DNA from: Clostridiales bacterium | GTDB taxonomy: Bacteria > Bacillota > Clostridia > Christensenellales > Aristaeellaceae | Assembly (NCBI GenBank): GCA_015056325.1 | Contig: SVGL01000015.1 | Location: forward strand, 1 to 58,942 | Direction: 5' to 3' | Length of the DNA: 58,942 nt | Shown: one piece after another, positions 25,786 through 33,309 of the stretch | How the letters are laid out: every line of letters begins with the position of its first letter | Numbering within the stretch: position 1 is the stretch's first letter | Translations under genes and position numbers: made by a program | Notes under the pieces: generated by a model | What the model saw: the letters and a program-made list of their open reading frames with translations, nothing else | The model's database searches: none | Told to the model about the DNA's origin: nothing

Positions 25786-25957
25786 CCGATTTCTTCCAGG
25801 GGGAAGAGAATCTCCCTGGATGCAAGTTTATTTATTAACAAACGGTTTTTCCGCAGGGGAGGGCGTTTTTTCGTCGAATAAAGAAATATACAGATTGTTT
25901 GTTAATTGTTAATCATCCATCCAAATGCATACATTGTTTTTGAAAGGAGCGCCCGTT

Positions 25958-26737
25958 ATGACAAGGAAACTCATCGCTGATCTTATCCGAGCCAATGCAT
26001 TTGAGCTTTATGGCCAGCCCAAGTGGACCTTTGGCAAGAACACCTGCAACACCTATGAAGTCTTTGCCGAGCAAGTGCATATGCCGGGCGGCGCGGCCAT
26101 CCCGGCACAGCTGCTGCTGGAGTTGATCGAGCGGGATGCGGAACTGACGATGACCTTCTCCGAGTGGTTCCTGAAGGCAGCGATCATTTCCGCGGCGGAG
26201 CTGAGCGAGAAGAGCCACTCCCACATGACGCTGTCGGTCAACCTGCTGCCCCAGTATGCGGGGAAGGAGAACTTTGTGGAGCAGGTGCTGTCCCTGATCG
26301 AGATGACCGGTTTCAACCCCAAGAAGCTGCAGTTTGAGCTGAGCGAGGCGCAGAACCTGAGTACCCAGGGCATCGAAAACCTGAACATCCTCCACGATGA
26401 GCATGGCATCGGCCTGTACCTGGCCAATTTCGGCAAGGGCCACGCCAATATCAACCTGCTCTCCACCGTGCACTTTGACGGTATCGAGCTGGATCGTTCC
26501 TTTGCCGCGCAGATCCCCGACAATGACCAGATGGTCCGCATCGTCTGCGCCGTGCAGAACATGGCGGACACCCTGAACCTCCACGTCTGCGCCAAGGGCA
26601 TCGAGACCCCCGAGCAGTTTGATTTCTTCGACCAGATGAAGGTCTTCAAGGGCCAGGGCTTCCTCATCGGCAAGCCCATGCCCATGAATGATTTGCTGGA
26701 ATACATCAACCTCTATGCCGTGCATGCGGAAGAGTAA
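25958..26737 (+). CDS. degenerate EAL-domain protein, probably not a c-di-GMP phosphodiesterase
   Basis: The 259-residue protein is a bare EAL-fold domain but its active-site motifs are changed. The signature EAL position reads EVF (residues 34-36), the metal-binding DDFG reads LANFG (155-159), and the KxD motif reads ELDR (177-180). The late motifs AKGIET (212-217) and QGFLIGKP (233-240) keep the fold. Loss of the metal ligands implies no hydrolysis; it may bind c-di-GMP or a protein partner. AAGGAGC is eight bases before the ATG at 25958. No GGDEF, PAS or membrane part is attached. Confidence 0.82.
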   Translation: MTRKLIADLIRANAFELYGQPKWTFGKNTCNTYEVFAEQVHMPGGAAIPAQLLLELIERDAELTMTFSEWFLKAAIISAAELSEKSHSHMTLSVNLLPQYAGKENFVEQVLSLIEMTGFNPKKLQFELSEAQNLSTQGIENLNILHDEHGIGLYLANFGKGHANINLLSTVHFDGIELDRSFAAQIPDNDQMVRIVCAVQNMADTLNLHVCAKGIETPEQFDFFDQMKVFKGQGFLIGKPMPMNDLLEYINLYAVHAEE

Positions 26738-26877
26738 TACAGATAAACGATTCCGATGGCTGCAACAATAAATAGTAGACTCTGCCTGACAATGGGGCAC
26801 CATATATCATATACTATTGTTTAACCGAGTGAAATTAAACTTCACTCCTCAAAAAATTATTCGAGTTTTCTTTTTTG

Positions 26878-26918
26878 CTGTAACAATCCAATTGTTGGTG
26901 TGTATATACAGATGAAAG
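26878..26918 (+). promoter_or_regulatory. conserved upstream element of the peptide genes (also at 40829)
   Basis: The segment GCTGTAACAA-n-CCA-n9-GTGTATATACA-nn-TGAAA recurs with identical spacing at 40829-40869. It lies about 60 bp before the first peptide gene, the position of a promoter or activator site. Confidence 0.55.
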
Positions 26919-26978
26919 CAAGGATGAGAACATAAACTTCTCTCCTGCAGAGTAAAACAAAAATAGGAGGACAAACAA

Positions 26979-27296
26979 ATGACAACGATTCTGGAAAATG
27001 AACAGCTGTTGGAAGGTCTGGTTCAGGTTGAAAGCCCTGAAGAACTCTCTGCCCTCTTCGCTCAGCATAACATTCAGTTGGAGGATGATCTTACCGAAGA
27101 AGAAGCCTTTAACCTGATTCAGGAACAGGCTCCTCGTGATCTCGATGAAGTATCGCTGGAAAACGTCACCGGTGGCAGTATTTCTCTTGGTGTTGCACTT
27201 GGTGCAGCCGGTTGCTTTGTCCTGGGTGCAGGTGCCATTTGCTTCATCGCAGGATACGCATACCAGAAGTATCAGAACAGCAAGAAGAAGAAGTAA
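26979..27296 (+). CDS. Nif11-type leader peptide with double-glycine site and hydrophobic core
   Basis: The 105-residue precursor has an acidic Nif11-like leader (residues 1-66) ending ENVTGG, the classic double-glycine cleavage site. The 39-residue core is hydrophobic and Gly/Ala-rich with two Cys (positions 79 and 88) and ends in four lysines. Cleavage and export by a C39-peptidase ABC transporter is expected from the leader type. The core could span a membrane, as in pore-forming bacteriocins. A strong AGGAGG site precedes it. A second, different peptide gene follows after 23 bp with the same leader plan. No transporter, maturase or immunity gene is adjacent. Confidence 0.8.
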   Translation: MTTILENEQLLEGLVQVESPEELSALFAQHNIQLEDDLTEEEAFNLIQEQAPRDLDEVSLENVTGGSISLGVALGAAGCFVLGAGAICFIAGYAYQKYQNSKKKK

Positions 27297-27319
27297 CAAC
27301 AAACAAATAGGAGGAAAAT

Positions 27320-27649
27320 ATGAATACTCAGAATAAAGCCGCTCTGCTGGATCAGTTGGTTGAAAATGAAGATTTCCTTAATGCCGTCGTCAATACCACC
27401 AGTAAGCAGGATCTTCAGTCTGTTTTTGCTGCTAATGGTCTGGAAATGAGCATGGATGAAATCGACACCATCGTAGATATGGTCTGCATGCACGATTCCG
27501 ATGAACTGAATGAAGAAGAACTGGCCAATGTTGCTGGTGGTGTCTCTGCTGCAACGATTTTCAAGTGGGCAGGGAAGGGCATCAAAGCCATCGCAAAGCA
27601 TGCCTGGAATCTGGGCAAGAAGTTTGCCAACTGGGAAGAATCTTTGTAA
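27320..27649 (+). CDS. Nif11-type leader peptide with cationic amphipathic core
   Basis: The 109-residue precursor has a 74-residue acidic leader ending EEELANVAGG and a 35-residue core rich in Lys, Trp and Phe (IFKWAGKGIKAIAKHAW segment). The spacing of hydrophobic and basic residues would form an amphipathic helix. It resembles membrane-active bacteriocins rather than a modified peptide, because the core has no Cys and few Ser or Thr. It is cotranscribed with the preceding hydrophobic-core peptide, suggesting a two-peptide system. AGGAGG precedes the ATG and a hairpin terminator follows. Confidence 0.8.
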   Translation: MNTQNKAALLDQLVENEDFLNAVVNTTSKQDLQSVFAANGLEMSMDEIDTIVDMVCMHDSDELNEEELANVAGGVSAATIFKWAGKGIKAIAKHAWNLGKKFANWEESL

Positions 27650-27683
27650 AGTCAAGTCACAGAAATCAGCTAATGTTCATACC

Positions 27684-27715
27684 AAAAACGCTCATGATAA
27701 TCATGAGCGTTTTTT
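27684..27715. terminator. bidirectional terminator between the peptide genes and the ABC permease
   Basis: A perfect 10-bp stem ACGCTCATGA/TCATGAGCGT has an A run on the left and a T run on the right, so it can act on both strands. It overlaps the permease stop codon. Confidence 0.85.
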
Positions 27716-28474
27716 CTTTTCAAACAATCTAGAAGTGACTGTCTTCCCAATCAGCACCGGGCCCTCGCTCACCACCAGCACCAGCAATATCATCACCAGC
27801 GCGTAGGCATAGATATCCTGGTACTCGTTGAAATAGCCGCTGGTGTGCACAGCCTTGCCCAGGGAGTTCTTCGTCTGCACCAGATACTCGGTGGAGACTG
27901 CCAGCTTCACACCCATGCCCACGGCATTCACCCAGGCCTGGCGCAGATATCCCGCCATCAGCGGCAGATACACGCGGAAGAGCACCCGCCCGTTGAAACT
28001 GGCGTTCATCCGGTAGACGTCGATAAGCTCCTTGTCGATGCGCACGCAGCCCTCGCAGGCCGCCTCGGCGATCATGGGGATCAGCACGATGGACGACGCC
28101 AGCACCGGCACATGGTCGTAGTCCGCGATGACCATCATGATCACGATCAGTATGACCATCGGCAGCGAGCGCAGGAAGATCATCAGCGGCTGCATCATCC
28201 GGCGGACGAAGGGGAGCAGGCCCATCCCCATCCCCAGCGCCACGCCGAGCACCGTCGAGACCGCCATGGCAGCGGCCAGGTGCTGCAGGGTCGTCCAGAT
28301 GAGAGCATAGGTCTTGCCTTCGCCCATCAGTCGGAGGAAGGCCTTCAATATTTCATCCACCCCGGGAAATACCAGCGCATCCCCTTTGATGGCTCCCGCC
28401 CCCTGGATCACCGCACCGATCAACACGATACCCAGGCAAAAGGCGAGGATATCTTTTCCTTTATTCTGCGACAT
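27701..28474 (-). CDS. ABC transporter permease, SsuC/TauC-like
   Basis: The 257-residue protein has about six membrane spans and the inner-membrane EAA-type loop (EAACEGCVRIDKELIDVYR, near residue 137) that contacts an ATPase. The family takes up sulfonates, taurine, nitrate or thiamine precursors. It overlaps the binding-protein gene by 14 bp. The matching ATP-binding subunit, normally in the same operon, is not found here, so an ATPase encoded elsewhere must serve it. Confidence 0.85.
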   Translation of the reverse strand: MSQNKGKDILAFCLGIVLIGAVIQGAGAIKGDALVFPGVDEILKAFLRLMGEGKTYALIWTTLQHLAAAMAVSTVLGVALGMGMGLLPFVRRMMQPLMIFLRSLPMVILIVIMMVIADYDHVPVLASSIVLIPMIAEAACEGCVRIDKELIDVYRMNASFNGRVLFRVYLPLMAGYLRQAWVNAVGMGVKLAVSTEYLVQTKNSLGKAVHTSGYFNEYQDIYAYALVMILLVLVVSEGPVLIGKTVTSRLFEKKKRS

Positions 28475-29372
28475 AGTAGAAGTCGTCAGCCGGCAGCGCG
28501 CCGCCGAACTGGCTCAGGTCGATGTTGGCAGTGAATTCGATCTGCTCGCGGGCGTCCAAAGCGTTCACGAAGCGCACCGCGCAGCCGGGGATGGCCTGGG
28601 TCGCCACCTTCACATTGGGGAGGATCTCCAGAGCGACGGCGGCATTGGCGACGACCTCGACGTCGTTGGTCGCCTGCTCACAGGAGGCAGCCACGGCCTC
28701 GATGAAGGCCTTCACAGCCTCGGGCTGGCTTTCGATGGTCTCCGCCTTCACGAACAGCGCGGCCTGGGTGTAGCCCTCATAGCCGGTGGCAGCCTTGTAC
28801 AGGTCGTTCACAGCGTAGGCGGTGATGGCGGGGTTCTTCATCATGGCGGCGGTCAGGGCAGGCTCGGCGGTGACCACGATGGCCTCGGCGTCCGTCAGCA
28901 GCAGCGCCTGGGTCTGGGCAGCGCCGGCCAGGTATTCAATGCTCGCAGGCACGATACCGTTCTTCTCCAGGGCGTAGTTGACCACGGCAGCGTTGATGGT
29001 GTTCTCACCAAAGAGCACGACCTTGGCGCCGTTCATGTCCGCCAGCTGGAAATCCGCCTTCTGGGAGGCGACGTACAAGTTGCCCCAGCTGACCACGCCC
29101 GCCAGCTTGTAGGTGGACTTGCCCATCATATAGAGCTTTGCGCCAGCATTGACGGGCGCGACGATGAAATCCGCCTTGGCACTGGCGAACTCGGCAGAGA
29201 TAGTCTCCGCCGCAACAAAGGTGAAGTTCTCCGGCGCCTTCACAGCGATGGTCGCCAGAGCCAGGGCAGGGGCTCCGCTGGGCGCGGACGCGGTGACGGT
29301 GTAGCCCTCTGCACAGGCGGTGCAAGTCAGGGACAGCAGGGCAACGAGGATCAGGGCGAACAGCTTCTTCAT
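28461..29372 (-). CDS. ABC transporter substrate-binding protein (NMT1/SsuA-like)
   Basis: The 303-residue protein has a signal peptide with a possible lipobox Cys near residue 18, followed by a periplasmic-binding fold of the NMT1/SsuA type. Substrate is not evident; aliphatic sulfonates or a pyrimidine precursor are the common choices. The start at 29372 has AAGGAG upstream. It is encoded with a permease but without an ATPase. Confidence 0.8.
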   Translation of the reverse strand: MKKLFALILVALLSLTCTACAEGYTVTASAPSGAPALALATIAVKAPENFTFVAAETISAEFASAKADFIVAPVNAGAKLYMMGKSTYKLAGVVSWGNLYVASQKADFQLADMNGAKVVLFGENTINAAVVNYALEKNGIVPASIEYLAGAAQTQALLLTDAEAIVVTAEPALTAAMMKNPAITAYAVNDLYKAATGYEGYTQAALFVKAETIESQPEAVKAFIEAVAASCEQATNDVEVVANAAVALEILPNVKVATQAIPGCAVRFVNALDAREQIEFTANIDLSQFGGALPADDFYYVAE

Positions 29373-29448
29373 AAGGGACACTCCTTCCAATGATAAACAA
29401 ATGATACCAGGGAATAAACCAATTGAATCATACTTTACGAGACCAAAA

Positions 29449-29520
29449 GGCTCCCTCCCGAGGGAGCTGGATTCATAAGCAGATGGAACATCTGCTTATG
29501 AAGACTGAGGGAGTTACCCC
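29449..29520. repeat. palindromic intergenic repeat, copy A
   Basis: The segment reads GGCTCCCTCCCGAGGGAGCT, then a variable 12-bp hairpin (CATAAGCAGATG arms), then GAGGGAGTTACCCC. The end supplies the TAA stop of the TM1266-like gene. Copy B is at 49106-49236. Confidence 0.65.
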
Positions 29521-29765
29521 ATCACGCTTGAATACGCGGTCTTGACGCTCACGCCATTCAGCCCGCCGATCTTTCCGGCCAGGGCGGCTGTCACGTTCTG
29601 CGGCGCGTCCAGCGCGATGGATATGATGCTGATCTTCCGCGCGCGATAGGGAATGCCCATCCGCCCGATGATGTACTCGCCGTACTCATGCAGGATCGCG
29701 TTGATTTTCTCCGCGCTGGACACGTCTTCCACGATAATGCTCATCACGGCCACACGGGTCTCCAT
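29514..29765 (-). CDS. TM1266-family (iron-only hydrogenase system) regulator-like protein
   Basis: The 83-residue ACT-like protein matches the TM1266 pattern: an N-terminal RVAVMSIIVED strand, INAILHEYGEYIIGRMG, and a central IPYRARKISIISIALD. Family members occur near [FeFe]-hydrogenase maturation genes, but none are seen here. The start at 29765 has GGAGG upstream. The last Gly codon and stop are shared with the palindromic repeat that follows. Confidence 0.82.
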   Translation of the reverse strand: METRVAVMSIIVEDVSSAEKINAILHEYGEYIIGRMGIPYRARKISIISIALDAPQNVTAALAGKIGGLNGVSVKTAYSSVMG

Positions 29766-29829
29766 GGTTTCACCTCCTAATAATACGTTCTTCACGGAAA
29801 GTCAGTATTTTTCTACATCATAGCATACC

Positions 29830-30303
29830 ACCCATCCTGGCTGCCACAGCGGCTGCCTCGTAACTTGCAGAGGGGCAATGCGGCGACTTTGCAGATGGTT
29901 GCTTCTGTTCAAAATAGATATGCAAGCAACCATCTGCAACCGGAGCCGCCCCTATATGCAGCCGCCATTTCAACACCCAAGGGGCAGGAGGGGGTCCGGG
30001 GGGAAGTTCGTTTTTACTTCCCCCCCGGCGGCTTTGCGCCGCTTTCGACGCGCGAAAGCGGCCACTGGGAAGTATGGCATGCGTATGCCGCGGCATCCAC
30101 GCAGGAAACCCTTGTTCCAACAAAAATGCCGCACCCCGAAAAGGCACGGCAATAAACCTTGCAACAGCAAGGATCTATAACCACTACCTTTCACGCAGCT
30201 TACGCTTTGGGTCAGGATCGTTTTTCTCATTTTGTGCCTGGAACCGCGCAGGAATCCCTTTGCGGGCCGGGCAGATTTATTCTACTTGATGGCAGAGAAA
30301 ATG
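29830..30303. other. 474-bp gene-free region rich in strong hairpins
   Basis: No credible gene lies here. The first hairpin has 16-bp perfect arms (29889-29904 with 29924-29939), extended outwards by GCGGC/GCCGC. Next are a G-run/C-run hairpin at 29996-30028, a 10-bp stem GCCGCTTTCG/CGAAAGCGGC at 30038-30062 and a GGCAT/ATGCC hairpin near 30076. It could be a structured RNA, a long leader of the regulator gene or a decayed mobile element. Confidence 0.5.
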
Positions 30304-30765
30304 TCAACCCATCTTCTCCAGCTTGTCCAGCAGCACGGTGAGATGCTCGCTCTCCTCCCGGACGATGGCCATGAAGGTGTCGTGGACCTTCTCGTCCTGG
30401 CACTTGCTGGCGAAGGTACCGTAGGTTTCCACCGCGCCTGCTTCGCTCTCCGCAGCGTAGCGGTAGAGCCCGACGAGGGTCGTGAGCGCCTGCTCGCGCT
30501 TCATCTCCATTACGCCACCGGTGAAGAGCACCTCTGCGGCCATGGAGGAGATCAGCATCTTCTCCTCTTCGGCAGGGACGGGATGATTTTCCCGCATCTC
30601 GCTGAAGCGGCGCAGATGCGCCCGCTCGTCCGCGAGGATTTCCTTGATGCCCGCAACAACCGCCGGCTCCGTGGCCAGCATCAGCGCCCGCTCATACACG
30701 CGGATGGCACGCCTTTCCATTTCCACCGCCACGCACAGGGCCTGGCCTTCGTTCCTGACGACCAT
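30304..30765 (-). CDS. ferritin-like diiron-domain protein
   Basis: The 153-residue four-helix protein has diiron-type ligands: an E-x6-Y in the first helix (ERRAIRVYER), DERAH near residue 51, ExxxxxETY near 115 and EESEH near 139. Rubrerythrin relatives handle peroxide or iron in anaerobes. There is no rubredoxin domain. ATG at 30765 has GAGG eight bases upstream; a GTG three codons earlier would put that site inside the gene. Its upstream region is the DnaA-box cluster. Confidence 0.8.
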   Translation of the reverse strand: MVVRNEGQALCVAVEMERRAIRVYERALMLATEPAVVAGIKEILADERAHLRRFSEMRENHPVPAEEEKMLISSMAAEVLFTGGVMEMKREQALTTLVGLYRYAAESEAGAVETYGTFASKCQDEKVHDTFMAIVREESEHLTVLLDKLEKMG

Positions 30766-30798
30766 TATCCACACCTCTATTCACAGTGTCTTCACTGT

Positions 30799-30914
30799 TT
30801 ATCCACGTTATCCGCAGCTTTATCCACAGTTATCCACAGAGTTATCCACATTATCCACAACATAAACGCTATGAAACCATATATTTGTCCACAATATCCA
30901 CAGGCTTATCCACA
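30799..30914. other. DnaA-box cluster I (oriC-type), nine boxes in 116 bp
   Basis: All boxes point the same way. Perfect TTATCCACA occurs at 30820, 30830, 30842, 30851 and 30906. One-mismatch copies are at 30799, 30808, 30885 and 30894. Such density marks a DnaA assembly region. Confidence 0.85.
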
Positions 30915-30986
30915 TGGGTTGTGTATGCCTTTGGTTTCACACAAAGGGCTGCAAACCCGGTAAAATCAAGCTTTTGCGGCCCATTA

Positions 30987-31024
30987 ACAAAATTGCCCCC
31001 TTCGGCAGAAGTGCAGAAGAGGGC
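30987..31024 (-). terminator. terminator of the DUF1858 gene
   Basis: A 12-bp stem with G-U pairs (GCCCTCTTCTGC with GCCGAAGGGGGC) and a short T-rich tail on the minus strand. Confidence 0.65.
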
Positions 31025-31039
31025 TCATTTCGTGACGGA

Positions 31040-31255
31040 TTATTCCTTCTCCAGGTAAACCTCGTTCAGCTGCTCGACCAGCACATCCACGTCATTGCCG
31101 TGCACCATGGCGGCCTGCTCGAGGGTCTCGCCGGTGGAGTGGGGGCAGAACAGGCAGTGCATACCCATGTTGTTGAACACGCGCACAACATCTTCGAAGG
31201 CCTCTTCACGGCAGGAGCGCAGCACCTGACCGACAGTCATATCCTTATGGATCAT
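31040..31255 (-). CDS. DUF1858 redox-disulfide protein
   Basis: The 71-residue protein matches the DUF1858 / hybrid-cluster-protein-associated redox disulfide family. It has MTVGQVL at the N-terminus, MGMHCLFCPHS with a CxxC-type pair near residue 37, and an ETLEQAA helix. It probably carries a reactive cysteine pair in the cytoplasm. The ATG at 31255 has AGAGG upstream. Confidence 0.88.
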   Translation of the reverse strand: MIHKDMTVGQVLRSCREEAFEDVVRVFNNMGMHCLFCPHSTGETLEQAAMVHGNDVDVLVEQLNEVYLEKE

Positions 31256-31302
31256 CTTGATTACCTCTTTCCGCGGACGAATTGGGTTTGTCCGCACCTA
31301 TT

Positions 31303-31331
31303 ATGATACGACAGGCGGGGTAAGTTGTCAA
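31303..31331 (-). promoter_or_regulatory. promoter of the DUF1858 gene
   Basis: TTGACA (31331-31326) and TATCAT (31308-31303) on the minus strand, 17-bp spacer. Confidence 0.75.
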
Positions 31332-31370
31332 GGGGAAAGCTCTCAGCGCCTCTATATAAGGCTCATCTGC

Positions 31371-32237
31371 TTACCGCATATCAATCGGCAGATCCGTCTC
31401 ATGGAAGGGATCGGCGCCCTCGTAGCCGTCCAGGCTGACAGCCTGGCCCACGCTGGAGTTGGACTGGGGCAGCGTCGGAGCAGCCAGCAGGGTGATATTC
31501 ATGAAGCCGTCATCCTCAATGTCCAGCGTAATGGCCTGGCCGGGGTTGGTCATGGCGACGATCTCTGTTTCACGTGTACGGCTGCGGCGGGCAAACTCGC
31601 TGATGACGTCGCTGCGTCCCCAGAAGTGCATCGGCAGCAGCAGACGGGGCTTGCCGGTGAGGATGAAGTAATTCGCGCCGGCGTCAAAGAGCATGCCCAG
31701 GCGGGGATCCACCGGGAAGAACGCCACGTCGATATCCACCCCCTGGATATCCGCCATCTCGCTGCGGAAATCCTCATCCGCCTCCTGAATCTGCCGGGCG
31801 TTGGAAACCTCCCGCCAGTGCCAGAAGTTCAGGTCGCCCGCGTGGAAGAAACTCACGCCATCCACCGTCACCAGGAAGGAAACGCCGGCGTCGGTGGAGC
31901 CGTAGCACTTCACCTGTACCCGATCGGATAGGGTCAGCTCGCTGCCCTTCTGTACGCGGTGACCATGGGCCTGCTCAGGCAGTGTGTCCGCGACGATATA
32001 GGTTACCGGCGCGTACTGATCCCAGGTGTACACCACGCCGTCATAATGATCCTCGTGCTCATGGCTGATGAACACATACACTTCGTTGTATCGGGCCAGC
32101 ACTTCGGGGGTGATCCCGAAGGCCTCGGGGAATTTGCCGCCCATGCCGCGCCAGTAATCGAACACCAGCAGCACATCGCCGCTGGACACGGAGAATCCGC
32201 TATGATAATAATACGTAACCGTCATCTTCTTGCTCAT
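31371..32237 (-). CDS. metallo-beta-lactamase-fold hydrolase, UlaG-like
   Basis: The 288-residue protein has the zinc-binding SHEHEDHYDG motif near residue 58, a later FHAGDLNFWHW near 132, and LPMHFWG near 200, typical of the UlaG/Zn-dependent hydrolase branch. Substrate is unknown. It has its own promoter and GGAGG site. It lies between the two origin-like clusters without evident functional link. Confidence 0.83.
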   Translation of the reverse strand: MSKKMTVTYYYHSGFSVSSGDVLLVFDYWRGMGGKFPEAFGITPEVLARYNEVYVFISHEHEDHYDGVVYTWDQYAPVTYIVADTLPEQAHGHRVQKGSELTLSDRVQVKCYGSTDAGVSFLVTVDGVSFFHAGDLNFWHWREVSNARQIQEADEDFRSEMADIQGVDIDVAFFPVDPRLGMLFDAGANYFILTGKPRLLLPMHFWGRSDVISEFARRSRTRETEIVAMTNPGQAITLDIEDDGFMNITLLAAPTLPQSNSSVGQAVSLDGYEGADPFHETDLPIDMR

Positions 32238-32326
32238 AAATGAGCACCTCCGGAATGCCGTTCACTTCTTATGTTTCCGGGCGAGGGATATTCTTCCTTT
32301 TTTACCAGCCGTACCCGGTAAGATGT

Positions 32327-32355
32327 ATTATGCCACGAATTTCCCCATTTGTCAA
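32327..32355 (-). promoter_or_regulatory. promoter of the metallo-hydrolase gene
   Basis: TTGACA (32355-32350) and CATAAT (32332-32327) on the minus strand, 17-bp spacer. Confidence 0.7.
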
Positions 32356-32476
32356 ACATTTGGGTGATTTATGTGGGGTGAAAACCATGTTTTTGCAAAA
32401 AATAATGAATATTTGGCGGTTCATTCCCACTTGAACTTCATTTTTCGCCGAAAATCGACATGTATCGCCACTTTGG

Positions 32477-33298
32477 TCAAATCCGCCAGAGCGTCATTTT
32501 CCGCTGGTCAAAGCTGGCCTGGTACTTGCCGCCCAAGGATCGCACCAGATCCTTCGCCCGCTCGATGCCGTCATAATTCCGATCCACCGCGTGGCTGTCG
32601 GAGCCGAAGGTGAAGTTCTCGCCGCCCAGCTCGATGTACCGCTTGAGGATCGTCGTGTGGGCAAAAGGGTGGCCCGTCAGCGCAAAGCCGCTGGTGTTGA
32701 CCTCCAGACACCTGTTCCGGCGGATGATATGCCGGAGGATTTCATCGAACACATCCGGCGCATCATCGTAAACCAGCGCCCGCTCCGGCCCGGTGTAGAT
32801 GCTGAACTTGGCCGCGTAGCCGATGTGGGCCACGGCGTCGAAGTCCTCCCAGGCCAGGATGGATTCCGCCTTGGCCTCCGCGTACTCGCGATAGGCCTGG
32901 GCGCGGGTCTTTCCAGAGAAGTACTGGTCACTGTAATAGGGGTCGATGCCGTTGACCAGATGCAGCGACAGCAGGTGGTAGTCCAGCTCCAGTGCGGCCA
33001 AATCCGCCTTGATCTGGTCACGGCACACCGGATTATCCCCGATTTCCACGCCTGCACGGATGGTCAAACGGGGATATTTCTCCCGCATTTTCCGGATTTC
33101 TTCCTTATATACGGGAAAGTTGGGCGGAATGTCGGCATTTTCATCGGGATGACCGGGCTCGATGTGCTCGGTCAGGCAAATCTCCTCCACACCACGCTCC
33201 ACCATTGTCCGGCAGAGATCGTCCATCGACTGCCGCCCGTCCATGGAGTGGAAGGTGTGCAGATGATAATCCATGCGCCGTTGTTTCACGTGAAACAT
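32477..33298 (-). CDS. PHP-domain histidinol-phosphatase-type enzyme
   Basis: The 273-residue protein has PHP metal motifs: DYHLHTFHSMD near residue 10, LTEHIEPGH near 42, H in LLSLHLV near 110, and GSDSHAVD near 235. The family includes HisK histidinol-phosphate phosphatase, but no other histidine gene is near, so the substrate is unproven. The start at 33298 has AAAGGAG upstream. The first codons, MFHVKQ, are encoded by a perfect parS site. Confidence 0.85.
   Translation of the reverse strand: MFHVKQRRMDYHLHTFHSMDGRQSMDDLCRTMVERGVEEICLTEHIEPGHPDENADIPPNFPVYKEEIRKMREKYPRLTIRAGVEIGDNPVCRDQIKADLAALELDYHLLSLHLVNGIDPYYSDQYFSGKTRAQAYREYAEAKAESILAWEDFDAVAHIGYAAKFSIYTGPERALVYDDAPDVFDEILRHIIRRNRCLEVNTSGFALTGHPFAHTTILKRYIELGGENFTFGSDSHAVDRNYDGIERAKDLVRSLGGKYQASFDQRKMTLWRI
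33282..33297. other. parS site (ParB binding), perfect
   Basis: TGTTTCACGTGAAACA is the exact 16-bp parS palindrome. It forms codons 1-6 of the PHP gene. Confidence 0.92.
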
Positions 33299-33309
33299 TT
33301 TTGTCTCCT

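Noticed and set aside
31566..31581. A further parS site (TGTTTCACGTG...).
   Set aside because: Only the left half and centre match; four of the last five bases differ from consensus.
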